Origin: Telmatactis stephensoni
Taxonomy: Eukaryota; Cnidaria; Anthozoa; Actiniaria; Isophelliidae
Assembly (NCBI GenBank): GCA_029948255.1
Contig: JALIZF010001679.1
Location: 248,001 to 312,000, forward strand
Length of the DNA stretch: 64,000 nucleotides
Direction: 5' to 3'
A program made the translations under genes and the position numbers. The notes beneath the pieces were generated by a model, which saw nothing but the letters and a program-made list of their open reading frames with translations, made no database searches and was not told where the DNA came from. Below, in pieces: positions 34,491 to 46,575 of this stretch. Position 1 is the stretch's first letter. Every line of letters begins with the position of its first letter.

Positions 34491-36107
34491 ATGGCGGAAC
34501 GTAATGCTCTTCTTTCTTCCGATCACGAAAGATTTTCAACTTTAAACGGAAGCGAAGTTTTTCGTAGCGACGATAATCTAGACAATCGACAAGATGTCAG
34601 TATTGCTACACTTCAAGATGACGACGTAGATGAAGATGGCATGAGTGACAGGGAAAGATTGTTGAATACCCATCAAGATGAATTAACGATTACTGAACCA
34701 ATTGTTATCCGTCGACGTGTTGGCCTTGTCCATGCCGTCGCCATAGTAGTTGGCCATATCATCGGCTCGGGGATTTTTATTTCTCCGACGTTGGTAATCA
34801 AAAACTAGTGGGTCTATCGGCCTTTCGCTTAGTGATATGGACTTTAGGAGGATTTGTCTCGCTCTTAGGGACGATGTGCTATTGTGAGCTTGGAACAATG
34901 ATCGAAAAATCTGGCGGAGAATTCGTCTATTTGAAAGTATCATACGGCAAAATGGTGTCCTTTCTGTACAGCTGGTTAAATGTATGGCTCATAGACCCAG
35001 CATCCTTCGCAATTTTAGCCCTTACGTTTTCCCTTTATTTCTCAGCCATTTTTCAGCCGAACTGCGACGATGAATTTACTCTTAAACTTCTAGCAAGTCC
35101 TTTCAATTGTATTTTTTGCTGTTTTGAATTGTATTAGCGTATCCTTGTCAGCCAGAATTCAAGTTGTATTCACTGGTGCGAAACTTATTGGGATAATTAT
35201 AATAGTGTGTATTGGGTTTATTCAGTTCGTGCGAGGACAAACACAACACTTCAATAACATCTTTGAAAACACTATTACAAATCCAGGAAGAATTGGTCAT
35301 GCTGTATATGGAGTGATGTGGTCGTACGGAGGCTGGAACACTCTGAACTCTATCACCGAAGAAGTGAAAAATCCCGAGAAAAATTTTTCTCGATGTATGT
35401 ACATTTCTATCCCATTGGTCACCCTGTGTTACATCTTTCTCAACATTTCCTATCTCACTGTTTTGAGCCCATCTGAAATGCTCGCTTCTCAAGCCGTGGC
35501 GTTTACATTTGCCAGCAAGTTGAGTCCTGTGTTTGGTTCTATCATGCCTCTAATAGTCGCTATTTCATGCTTTGGCAGTATAAACTCCCAGGTATTCAGT
35601 GCTTCAAGACTTCTCGCCTCAATTTCCAGAGAAAACCAGCTCCCAAAGATGTTCTCCTTTGTCCATAGGAAAACCCAGACGCCCATGCCAGCCATCATTC
35701 TTCGTGCCGTTCTCAGTCTCTTAATGCTTCTCCCATCCAGTATAGAGCCTTTGATTAACTGTTTGCAATTTGTGGATTGGATTGTCTATGGCCTCATGTT
35801 CTTGGCAGTTATTTTGTTACGATGGAAAAAGCCACACCTGCCACGCCCCTATAAAGTTCCTCTACCCATTCCAATACTATTGATTCCTATCTCTTTGTAT
35901 TTCATTGCAACTCCATTTATTGTTAATCCCATTGAATCGGTGATAGGGTTAACTCTAATAGCAGCTGGGATCCCTGTGTATTATATATTTTTCGTCAAAC
36001 GGTGGATCCCTGGGCAAGTATTTAGTCTCTTCAGAAAAATGACATATATGTCTTATCTTCTTTGCAATGTTATACAACCAGCTATACCCAAATGGTTTTT
36101 GGAATAA
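34491..36107 (+). CDS. SLC7-type amino-acid transporter light chain, single exon, three frame breaks (SLC7-B)
   Basis: An intronless frame of about 537 residues, the normal length for SLC7 light chains, once three single extra bases at 34806, 34828 and 35096 are ignored. The N-terminus (about 85 residues) is acidic and cytosolic. TM1 has GSGIFISP. Family blocks include CYCELGTMIEKSGGEFVYL, WSYGGWNTLN and SQAVAFTFASKL. The loop after TM3 contains QPNC, the position of the heavy-chain disulfide cysteine in SLC7A5/A9. Its predicted role is heteromeric amino-acid exchange at the plasma membrane. The first break puts TAG directly after SPTLVIKN, so the raw frame would stop early in TM1. AATAAA at 36394-36399 is a possible poly(A) signal. 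It lies head-to-head with SLC7-A, 2.6 kb apart. It could be a live gene with assembly errors or a young pseudogene. Confidence 0.82.
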
Positions 36108-36239
36108 TCAAGTAGTTACTGATAGCTCACTCTATGTCGTTACCAACATACTATTTGAAAGAAGCTAGAGAATCACTGTGTAAATTAAGTTTTTTTTTCA
36201 TCAGAACAAAACTTACTGTCTAAACCAGCGTAACCGGTA

Positions 36240-36266
36240 TATACCGGGGGGGGGGGGGGGGGGGGA
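36240..36266. repeat. G homopolymer
   Basis: About 21 consecutive G in the 3' flank of SLC7-B. Confidence 0.9.
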
Positions 36267-36568
36267 GTCAAATATATGGGAGTACAGATATGGGCGGGGT
36301 ATATACCTCTTTCAAAAAAGGTTGTCAGATTCAAAGGCGATAGCCGGAGACAGGACATGAGTAGGTTGTCCCTACTCTGAAGAACCAAGATCGAATAAAA
36401 TAAGCTAAGCTCTTTAATTGTTTTTTCTAATCGTTTTGCCTAGAACTTTAGATATAATGATTAACTGGATACTATAATTTATTGGTAAAAACAAATAGGA
36501 AACCCTAACTATGAGTCATGGAATGACTCAGACTATCGCCTTTGGCTCTGACAACCTTTATGAAGTAG

Positions 36569-36840
36569 GTATATAGCAAATTGAATTAACTATTGTCGCT
36601 GAAAAAAGCCTAAAACCTAAAGCTTTGAGAGCGGAATCATGAAAAATGTTTATCACCGTGACATCATTACAATAAGAAACTCACTGTATAATGTTTGCAA
36701 ATTCTACAACTTGGACATATGCATATTCCTTAATTTCTCAGATAGCCTACAGCGAAGTTTGTTAGTAAACAAAAGATAGTTGAAAGGTTTTAGCCTTTAG
36801 GCTTTTTTTAGCGACAACGTTAATTGGAATAGCTATATAC
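36569..36840. mobile_element. MITE family A, copy 2
   Basis: Left GTATATAGCAAATTGAATTA and right TAATTGGAATAGCTATATAC with inner TGTCGCTGAAAAAAGCCT / TTTTTAGCGACA. The ACAACGTTAATTG block is shared with copy 1. Confidence 0.7.
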
Positions 36841-37079
36841 AACAGTAAGAAATCCTCATAAAATACCTCTTCAAAAATGTCGATCGGACTAATCGTTATT
36901 GTAGCAGTTTTATCCATCTAGTATCTAGTGTACTGACTTGGGGTTAACTGGAACTGTATTGACCAATATTTTATATTTAATAGTATTTAATAATATATTT
37001 TTAATTTATGACTTGGGTTTTTCAATTGGAAAATTGCCATTCAAGTTAAATCGAATTATTATATATATTCTTAGGCGTG

Positions 37080-37240
37080 GTTGGGGGGGGAGGGGGGGGG
37101 GTGATGGTTGGGGATCGGGGACGGTAGTTTGAAATTTAGCATTTACTATTATTAGCAGTCACATCTGATGTACTCGTAAGAGCACAAAAAAAGCTAATAA
37201 AAGTCTGTCTGTCTGTCTGTCTGTCTGTCTTGTATAGTTT
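37080..37240. repeat. G-rich tract and (CTGT)n microsatellite
   Basis: G runs at 37083-37101 and a clean CTGT array at about 37203-37230. Confidence 0.85.
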
Positions 37241-37359
37241 CTTGGTTAGCTTGCTTATATATAAAAACGCTCGGGACAAAAACGTCTTAATAGTGTTCCA
37301 TTGCCATCGGTATATGGTTCATAATACGTAAAAGAAAATTAAAAGGTACAGAACCTTAT

Positions 37360-37507
37360 AGAGTCGTTTTCGTATGAGTGGGAAACTTACCGCGCCGTAC
37401 CGTGGCCGTGTCAGTGCCGTAATGTCTTTAAAAACATTCGAAATTCATGCCATAACCGTATCGTATCGTAACCGTACAGTGTTCCCACTCATACGAAAAC
37501 GACTCTA
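37360..37507. mobile_element. MITE family C, copy 4, with perfect TIRs
   Basis: AGAGTCGTTTTCGTATGAGT plus GGGAA at the left is the exact reverse complement of the right end. The interior has GTGCCGTAATGTCTTTAAAAACAT. Confidence 0.85.
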
Positions 37508-37909
37508 ACATGAAAGTACGGGTAATACGTACTTTTCATTTTCAAGCTTAGCTAACATAAACTTTCGTGTTATTATGGAGTTAGCAGACCACGGGTGGCG
37601 ATATAGAGAGATAAACGATGGGAAATTTTAAGATTTTATGCTTTTAGTTCCTAGCTGCCTTTAGTTTCCATTTATGATTCAGATCCAGATCGATCTTCAA
37701 ACTGCGCTATTAACCAATAATCTGATTAAATAGAACATGAAGCGGCTATCGGTCAAGTCTAGCCCAGCCCAATTTCCTTCCCTCCCCCTCCCTCTTCCTA
37801 GCCCATGCAGGGTAGTCGAGTCACAAGCGTATAAGGTCGTGGTGAAATGGCGCGCATGCTATTATAGATAGGATAGTAGATAGATAGATAGTTATGGTAT
37901 TTGTAATCT

Positions 37910-38095
37910 AGAGTGGATTTCGTATGGCTTTGAAAAACTACGGCACGGTCACGGCACGGCACGGCCACGGTACGGAACCTCGCCTGCTGATTTCTTTACA
38001 AATTTGTGAAGAAATCAGCAGGCGAGGTTCCGTACCGTGGCCGTGCCGTGCCGTGACCGTGTCGTAGTTTTTCAAAGTCATACGAAATCCACTCT
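37910..38095. mobile_element. MITE family C palindrome, 87-bp arms
   Basis: Arms 37910-37996 and 38009-38095 are reverse complements with only two mismatches and a 12-bp loop. The ends carry the family C TTTCGTATG and CATACGAAA, and the inner part is CACGGCACGGCACGGCCACGG. Confidence 0.9.
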
Positions 38096-38207
38096 GGGAC
38101 ATTACTTTATCTCATTTTCAAAACAGTCGCCCTTGTTGTTGCTTAGCTCCCCATTGATATAATTGATGATGCACCAAATTCGAGTATCATTGTGTGTCGT
38201 CTCAGCG

Positions 38208-38498
38208 TTTAACTGTTTTATTTAAGTGCCCAGTCACTCTAGCACTTGCGGACTAATTGGGGTATGGGCACTGTAAGCACACAGGTGGGAGCGCCGGCCG
38301 GTCTGTCATCACAGAGGCGCTTTCACCGCTCGGCCATCCTTGCTTCCTTATCGTATAATTACTGTTTGATTATTGAAGTGTCTGTTGTGTTTTAGCCCTT
38401 GCGCACTGAATGTGGACGTTGTACATTCTAATATTCTATGCACACAACTCTCACCTCACTAGTTCGTTTTCACTGAGAGAGGAAAACCGTACGACCCG

Positions 38499-38500
<2 letters not shown>
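38208..38500 (-). mobile_element. Two truncated SINE fragments in tandem
   Basis: Both carry the SINE 3' block (TTTAAGTGYCC... and CACTTGCGNACTAATTGGGG, CCTTGCGCACTGAATG), and the first has a degraded tRNA head (CACCGCTCGGCCATCC). A poly(A) run with AAAAG units follows at 38500-38553. Confidence 0.6.
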
Positions 38501-38551
<51 letters not shown>

Positions 38552-38666
38552 AAAGCGACCGTAAACTCCTCGAAACTGAGGAAATGAAGAGCTGATAAAC
38601 TCAAGTCAAATGAGGTACCCCTGTACGAAAATGGAGCTCGCGACGGCACAGGGGTGACAGATGGGC

Positions 38667-38985
38667 CCCGGGGGGACTCCATTGTAAAAGGGTCGGGTAT
38701 GCTCAAAGTTTAGAGTTTTTGCATTTCCTGTTATCTTTTAGGGTATCAAAAGAGCCAGTCGCTTTTCGTATTTTATAATTGCACATGAATTATTCTCATA
38801 AAAATATACTCAGAATAATATATATTCATAGAAACAGTTTAAACAGCTTATGCATTTTTTTGTCTCAACTTAGGGGTTAAAACTCGTAGTCCAGCCACGC
38901 CCGGCCCTCTAGCATCTTTTAGGGGTATTTTTTTTTAATTTCCGACGAGCATACCCGATCCTTTTACAATGGAGTTCCTCCCGGG
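38667..38985. mobile_element. GC-ended MITE family G, copy 2, with 8-bp target duplication
   Basis: Exact duplications AGATGGGC at 38659-38666 and 38986-38993. The ends are GGACTCCATTGTAAAAGGGT and ATCCTTTTACAATGGAGTTC. The interior has CTTTTAGGG repeats, as in copy 1. Confidence 0.87.
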
Positions 38986-38993
38986 AGATGGGC

Positions 38994-40845
38994 ACTCTCA
39001 CCGCTCGCGTACCCTTATTTACCCCAGATGAACTGAGCTATTAAAAGTGCAGACACAAACAGTAACCGGGACCACTAGAACAAACTGATTAATCACATTA
39101 ATCCCAGGAAACCTTATTGACTTAAATAACATATGCTGTATTTTGACTGATAGTCAACTTTTGTTGGAAAGTGATTATTTTTTGGTGTAATCTGATTGGT
39201 CAATTTTGCATAGGTGGTTCCGGTTATTTGTCCACTCTGTAAGAGCTTGAGGTCGCTCAGTGCGCCAATCTGTTATTTATAATGAGATTTTTGCACACCG
39301 TGACTGCAACTCTATCCAGACTATTGTCAGACCACTGCAACGTCGCACGCAATTTTTCAGGATTTGACACATCTATAGTTACGCACAAGCGGCACTGCCT
39401 GCCACGCCGATTTTGCTATTTAGAGAATTTTTGGCATTCGTCCTGGAGGAACATGTAGTCTCTTTCACAGTCGCTTTTAGATAAGGGTTCTAGTTGAGCT
39501 TTGCTAACTACCGTGAGGGAGACAAGATGGAAAAAGCCGAGCGAAGAGCTGGATGGGCGACTGAAAACACTTAGGCCTAAGAAATTATGATTCACTCGTC
39601 TCTCGATCTGGCTTCAAAGTTTAAAAAGTGAAATAAAAGAATACTTGATCAGAATGCATGTCAATTCGTTTTAACCAATATAGAGAATGTTTGGGTGACA
39701 GCCTGCAGCTTATGGTAAGGATAATTGGATTTCACTGCAATTGTCGCTGTGTTTCTGTTCGCACGTGCTGTGCCGTCGACACTCTTTTTTCATTTACTGA
39801 TCAAAATTAAACACCCTCAACAGCAGAGATGTGTCAAGATCTCCTATCGTTATGCGTGTGTAAGTACTATTTAATCACTTTGTAAATTTGCAAAGTGTTG
39901 AAATATTAGCAGTACATGTGTGCTTTCTCAGGAAAATGATCGATTGATTAAGTTAATATTAAGCTTGCGTGCACAATAATTGCATGAGACAAAATCGACA
40001 GACTACTCTCACTGATCATCCAGAGTTTTATTTTCTGTTTTTTTCGGTCTTCAGTTGCGGTCCTGTTTATCGAGCCACGAAGCGGCGTTTCGTTTACCGC
40101 TCGTTTGACTTGTATATGTAAAAGTCTTGCTGCTTTGTAGCTTGAAATATACACATAAAATAAGGTCGAAATGTATCAATTAAAAAAAGAAAAGAAAGAA
40201 AGAAAGAAAGAAAAAGAAGGAAGAAAAAAGAAGCATCTGAAACCAGGAGAGATTCGTTTATGGGAATTCTGTCGGCTAGTTCCAGAGAGTTTATTTCGAT
40301 TTTAAATACTAGTAACCACTGACTGAATAGTCGAGAAATCTTCAAGGTAGCAAAGTGAAAAGTCAATCATGTTAACTTGTATTCATCATCTCGTGAAATC
40401 TCACTATCGAGGATCACGAATCCATCATAAAATCATTTCATGCTCAGTTGATATGTTATCTTGGAAAACCGCGCTATCTAATGTCTGATTTCTTTTGGGG
40501 GCTCGAGATAGCGATGCTCTGCAGTATATTTTATAGAAAAAAGAGATTGTACAAGTATGCGTCTTACAGCGAAAGCAACCCGGACAGATAATGAAATGCA
40601 CAGATGCCAGTGCGATATCGTACTTCATTGCATACTGTTGAGTCATCTCACTTCTCAAATATGAACTTCTGGTATCCCTAAAATTTAAAATCGATTCAGA
40701 TTTCAGAGGGTTATATCACGAGAGCTAGGCTTGTCTCGGCCCGCTGCGCGACGACACAGATATCTAGTAACCATTCACTTCCCGGAGTTTCCCAGAACTC
40801 ATTACGATTTAGCGCGCGCAAGCTAGGTCAGGCCAGGGGGAAAAT
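38994..40845. other. Intergenic DNA, nothing recognised
   Basis: No supported gene; one GAAA microsatellite at about 40190-40230. Confidence 0.35.
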
Positions 40846-40956
40846 ATTTTAGCCTGCGTTGCTGGTGGTCTGCGGTTTTTGGGGCGGAGGAAGGGTAGGT
40901 ACTTCATTTCTTCCTCTGCTCCAAAACCGCAGACCGCCAGCAACGCAGGCTAAAAA
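40846..40956. mobile_element. Foldback element
   Basis: TTTTAGCCTGCGTTGCTGG...GTCTGCGGTTTTTGG pairs with CCAAAACCGCAGACCGCCAGCAACGCAGGCTAAAA, around a short purine/pyrimidine loop. Confidence 0.8.
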
Positions 40957-42669
40957 TGTTTAAGCAAGCCTTGGATATACTGAAACCATTTACCAAACAA
41001 ACGTACCTTCAAATTCCGATAAAAATTCATAAGAATGGCTATTAGGAAATTCTCTGAAGTTTCTACTACTTCTGAGAGCCCATAGTCATGCATGTAAATG
41101 ATGGTAGAGTTTCCGATGAATATCATCATCAGTCTTAATATTTTGACGTCGCTTGCGCGCGCAAAAGCGTCAAGAAGTCTGGGAACTCTGGGAAGATGAA
41201 TTCCTAGCTCTTTTATTGGATATTGGAGAGAGGGAAGGGGGGAGTCTGGTACCATCAATTTGTTAGTTAATGTGCATAAATGAGTTAAGGAATCCCACGG
41301 ATGTTTCTCACGGATCGGATAAAAATATCTTATTTAGTCGAAAATAAAACGCGTTTAAAAGTTTATAAGTTTAATTAATTATTTGGGAAAAAGATAAAAC
41401 CATAATTGATATTCAACAAATTGAAGATGTTTTTGAGTTGTATGTCCTCTTATTGACACACTCTTGACGTCATAAAATGTTTAAAACTCAAGAGGAATCA
41501 GCGAGCGCAGCACGCGTCCGTGTCCATTTTAGGACGGGAAAAATATCAATGAAAATAAACAAAAAATTCAACGTCCAGCCCCTAACTCTGGAAAAAAAGT
41601 ATACAAAGCCACAAGTTTGAAAATGTCTGTGCATCTATAATCGTGCATGTTTTTTCTCCTTGGATGATCACGTTCCGCCTGAAGGAGGCTCAACAGCTCA
41701 AGTGCGATGAACTTTTGTCGTCACGTCGGTTGGACTATCACTGTGCAAAATGTCAGATATTGTAGCCTTTTATACTAAATCACATATAATCAGACTAAGC
41801 GACGCTTAGAAGGCTAGAGGAGGAAGTCAACCAATTCTAATTACTATCGAACGTCATTGCATAGTTTACGTGAATGTTGCGTATGAATGACTCCTTTGAT
41901 TTCGCTAGTCTTTTCTGTCTTTAATGTAAAACCAAACAGTGCCAAAGAAACTCTCCAAAAATAGATAGTACTTGCAGTCTGAGGTGACGTGAATGCGAAA
42001 AATTTCACCAACAAAACTAGCTGACGTGCCTTGTAGATCACGATAAAAAGTTAAAGTTGGCTGAACATTCTCTTCGCGTGTCTAACTGCAACCTTTCCAT
42101 GTTATCAATTACCACTGCCGCTAAATATCTCATCGAGTTATCTTATTCATTTGACTTGGTTCTCCGACAATCTATCAACGATGCACGGTGTGATCTTTCG
42201 GCACAACATCTCGGGCAACGCCGAGTAGTCACAGATCCGCTGTATCTTGGCGTGAAACTCGGACTTCTGTGACCCTACTCAAGTTTGCGCGTCATGGATT
42301 TAGTTACATGTGTTTTACTTGTTACGTACACGCACGGAGACAGGAAATAAGTTTTCAAAAAAAATTGCCTTTTCAGAAGTTACGTGTTTATAAAAGTTTT
42401 TACTTCAATTTGTAGAGGGTTTTCAAGACGCATGAAAAACAGTCAAGCTAGCGCCGCATGAAATACAGGTATCTTTTCAAAAATTAGTTCTTCCAAAGGA
42501 GGTTGAACGGTTGCACTTTCAAAGTTTGCATTAATTTGTGAAAGTTTTTTTACGATATGTTGTCAAGTGCTTAAGACACGAAAGTGCGTCAGTCTTTGTT
42601 TTCGATGGATGACTTGTTTGTCGACGGTGGGCTTCGAGAAACGACAAAGCATGGAACTAAGGGCTGATT
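40957..42669. other. Intergenic DNA, nothing recognised
   Basis: No supported gene. 41400-41490 resembles 26945-27045 (CAACAAATTGAAGATG... TGACGTCA AAATGTT), another dispersed repeat. Confidence 0.35.
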
Positions 42670-42962
42670 ATACACCTATTTCAATAAACGCTGTCACCGG
42701 CAAAAGCCTACGCGACTCACCCGAAAGGAAGCATGGGTAAACATTACTAAAGCTATAAAACCACACAAATATCCACAGCATAATTCATCTTCAGCTTGCC
42801 ATGACCTATTACATCAAAGAGCTTCATTTGCTGATTCTAAAATCAAGACCAATGCGAAAAAGAGAGGGGATTTTTGCAACTACCCATGCTCCTTTTCGGT
42901 CTAGTCGCGTAGGCTTGCGACCTCTCATACGACAACTTTTATTGAAATAGGTACGTATATAC
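42670..42962. mobile_element. MITE family A, copy 3
   Basis: ATACACCTATTTCAATAAACG at the left and TTTTATTGAAATAGGTACGTAT at the right, with inner CCTACGCGACTCACCCGAAAG and its complement. It is homologous to copy 1. Confidence 0.75.
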
Positions 42963-42971
42963 ATATGAAGC

Positions 42972-43066
42972 CGAGTTGTCCCTGTTGGCGGGATAACTCT
43001 TTTGTAATTTCTTTTCCCTGGGGGACACAAAACAAAAGAGTTATCCTGACTACCAGGGACAACTTG
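42972..43066. mobile_element. Foldback element
   Basis: GAGTTGTCCCTGTTGGCGGGATAACTCTTTTG pairs with CAAAAGAGTTATCCTGACTACCAGGGACAACTT (a few mismatches). Confidence 0.75.
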
Positions 43067-46000
43067 CCATCAAGTAAACAGCCCCTACAAGAGGTTTAGT
43101 CAAATGTGACGGACATCTAGCCATAATAACAAGCTATGTACACGCAAAAACGCAAAATAGCGTTTATCAGTCGCCAGAATTTGGTAAATGCTCAGACAAG
43201 GATAAGTGGTGTGACCTATTCCTGGACACGTACGCTGATGGAACAGAAACAGAACTCGGATTTAACGACGAAAAAGCAGCAATTTCATATTTTTCGCAAG
43301 TTTCTTCAGTGCGGCGGCTACGGACCTGCTATATCGGGCAGAGAAAATTTGATGCAAATACAATCAATATTGAAACTGTGGTAACTATCTTAGCGTCGCG
43401 AGTCTAAAGTCCAAGTACATAGTCACGGGACAGTGTCGGCTCTCGTCATCGACAAATTTATCGACGGCAAAGCAGTCCCAAAGCTAAGCATGCGCAGTAC
43501 CCTCAAAAACCTCTTCAAAGTCCTCTTTTTAAGCGAAATAGTACGAAGGTTATGAATGGCTGGATTTATATAGTACGAGCACTATAATTGATTGAGTTGC
43601 AATGATGTCATATAATAGAACACGTAATGCGATTGGCTGACGTCTTCAATTCTTCATTTATTTATTTTTCATTTCTATTTAAAAGTAGAATTGTGCTTTA
43701 ATTGGATAAATTTGTTAAGATGATGTTATCAGCACTTAAGGATTATGTATTTTCAGATTATAGCGCAAAAATAAAAGGGAGCGGAGTGGTAAGCTTCAAA
43801 AGAAGTTGTATTCATCGGCAAAAGTGAAAGGTGTTGATACGAGCGGTTGTCTTTGCCGGGTACCCGTCTGTTTTCCTGCGTTTTTGAGAAAAACAACTGG
43901 ATAAGATAATCTACATTAGTGATGCACTCAATTATGAGCTTATCTTTTCTTTGGAGGCTGTTATACTTTCACTCACTCAAGCACATATATATGCATTCGA
44001 GAAACATGGCGCGGTCTCAAGGAACTAGAAAATTCTGCAAATAGACTAACTTGAGTTATTTTTGCGTGATTCTGAGCTTGTGGGTCCTGACCACGCGTGA
44101 TGTTGTGCTTTCTACAGCTTCAACATTGTTTACGTTGACAGAAGCGGTCCGTCAAATATATATGTTTTCTTTAGACTCAGCTCCTTGCTGAGTGCTGAGA
44201 AACTTGCATGCGATATAAGCTCACTGAACAAAGCAAACCTTGTCAAATACATGAAAACCAAACAGTGTTCAATCTCAGACTGTTCTGAAAATGCTCCAAA
44301 CCTTCGAAAAACTCTCCGCCTGCCTTGTGGTTTCTTTCCGGGGTTTCGTCCCAAGGACTGCAAATAGCTTGGTAATCTGGGTTATGATCTTAGCGGGCCA
44401 TCCACAGGGCCACCGAAGTCTGCAAAAGAAAACCGGTTTGACTTCTTTGTGCCTTTGTTTTTCAATGAGAATTTAGACAAAGACGACATTTACGAGATGC
44501 ATCTACGATGCAGCCATCAAGAATATTTTCATTGAAAAAAGCGAGAGATGAAGCTAAAGGAATTGTAAGGGTGAAAAAGAGACCCAAGTCGCAATCACAG
44601 GTTTAAAGTTATTCAGTTCAGTGCATTGTTAATCGGATTCGAGATGTTGGTTTTGTGTGTATCGATGTGATGAGTGGGCGTTTGAGTGTACAGCCATTCA
44701 AAACAAATTCCTTTTTGGCTTTTGCCGACTTGAAAAGAGAAGAGGGGCTTAATTGTTGCTTACACCGTCCCCTCCCCCATTTGTCCCCCTTTGGGATCAA
44801 AGAATTCGATCTCAGCAGTACACCAGAGAAATTTGAACCGAATAAACTAAATGGGAATGAAATAAAAACTCAGTTTAAAGAGCTTTGACTTCAAGCTAGG
44901 TGAACGGAATAAGATTTTAAATCTATTTATAATATGAAGTTTATAATATAATATGATCACATCACAAGACTGTCATGGACTTTGGCAGGTCCTAATCCAG
45001 CTCTAGACATAATTTTTTCCTCCTCATCAACAAATGTCACCAAAATTGTCGGTATCCGTCCTTAATCAATGGAAAAGTAGTCTGTCTAAATAGTTAATAA
45101 CGCTGCAAGGCTTAATATTTTAGAGCAGAGTAATAGGCTTTTGGTCTAGACTTGACTGAAAATAACTGCAAATTATTGATGCTCTGTTTGCTATACATAA
45201 CCAATAACAATTTCAATTATTTTACTTTTTTCGAATTTAAGTTTGAATTTCAGGGAATTTGTAGCAAATTTACTTAAGTAGAAAGTTACCTCACGTCAGT
45301 CCTTCTCATTCTGCTTTTTGCATTTTCTTATTTATTTTTTAATTATTATTTTTATCTTTTAATTACTGCAGGAAATGCTGAATTTCTTATCTTCAGCTGA
45401 GAAAACAACATTTCTATTACGGAAAGTTTTTCTGTTCTAATTATAAAAATGCTATGCGACCTTTTGTATTCGATGACATGGTTAAAAGTCATTTACCCAA
45501 AATGACAAAATCACTAAAATTGCCTCGTTATGGTGTCAAGTAAAGATATTACTGCGACTTGTGTCAGTAGAGAAGTTCAAAAATCCCTTCGTGAAATTGC
45601 TGTTTTTGATACAAAATGATATGAAAATAGCATGCAATTTTTTGACTTAGTAAAAATATTTGAATAATTCGATTATAGGAAATTACTAGGAAGTATCAGT
45701 AAAAGCTCTTTCGTTATCTGACAAGGGCCTTTTCACAATTGTGGTCTATTGGAATAATCAGTTGTTTTTAGCTCTCCGTATTTGGAGCACATGTTAAATA
45801 TGGACACATGTTACAAGCGAAACCAGTCACGAGGCATGAAAGGAAACAAAGCAAATTTTAACATTACGATATACAGTAAAAACCTGAAAATCTTGTTTTT
45901 CGGATGACAGCTTAAAAGATTGCGCAAACTCAGAAGTATTGATTGACACGTTTTGACAGATAGCCTATGGCGATTTTAGTTTCTAGCCTCGTCTGGGAGT

Positions 46001-46575
46001 TTTGGATGACAAATTCGACGTGTACCCTCCCCTAGATAGGTTTGTATTGTCCATGCATGCGCATTGATAGAGCGAGGCCGTTGATTTGAGGACCAAAGTT
46101 TTCATTTTGTATTTACTTGTGTTCTCCTTCGTTGGACCGCCATTTTTAACTGACTCGGAGCTTTACGTTAAATAACTTGGGCTTGCCTTTTAGGGGAAGC
46201 TGTCAGGCTACCCTGACTCTTTTTCTTTGGCTCCTAGCTTTTAGTTTCAACGTGAAAATCTAAGTTGAATCTTGTGTGGTAGGCTTAATCTTACCTACGT
46301 GAATGGCAATTTCTAATTAGCTGGCCGTGAATTTGTTTGTAGCAATGGACGGCCTTTTCTTGTTTGGTCTTCATCTTCCAAGCAGCATAGCAAGAGTATC
46401 TTGGAATACTCGTCCTCTCATTTAAAAACCTTTGGCCCAACAGGATTCGTCTTTGGGGCGCTCAAGAAAATGTAGAATCGACAAAATCTGAAAATTGTTC
46501 ACTTTCCTGTGTCGTACACACTTCTTTACAATGGCGCCAACGTAACTGAAAGTACCAAATAGTAACTATTGACTC
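43067..46575. other. Upstream region of WNK
   Basis: No supported gene, RNA or repeat. The WNK promoter should lie in the last part, but I see no clear TATA box. Confidence 0.35.

Noticed and set aside
43136..44888. Several 60-80-codon frames upstream of WNK
   Set aside because: No family similarity, codon pattern or splice structure linking them.
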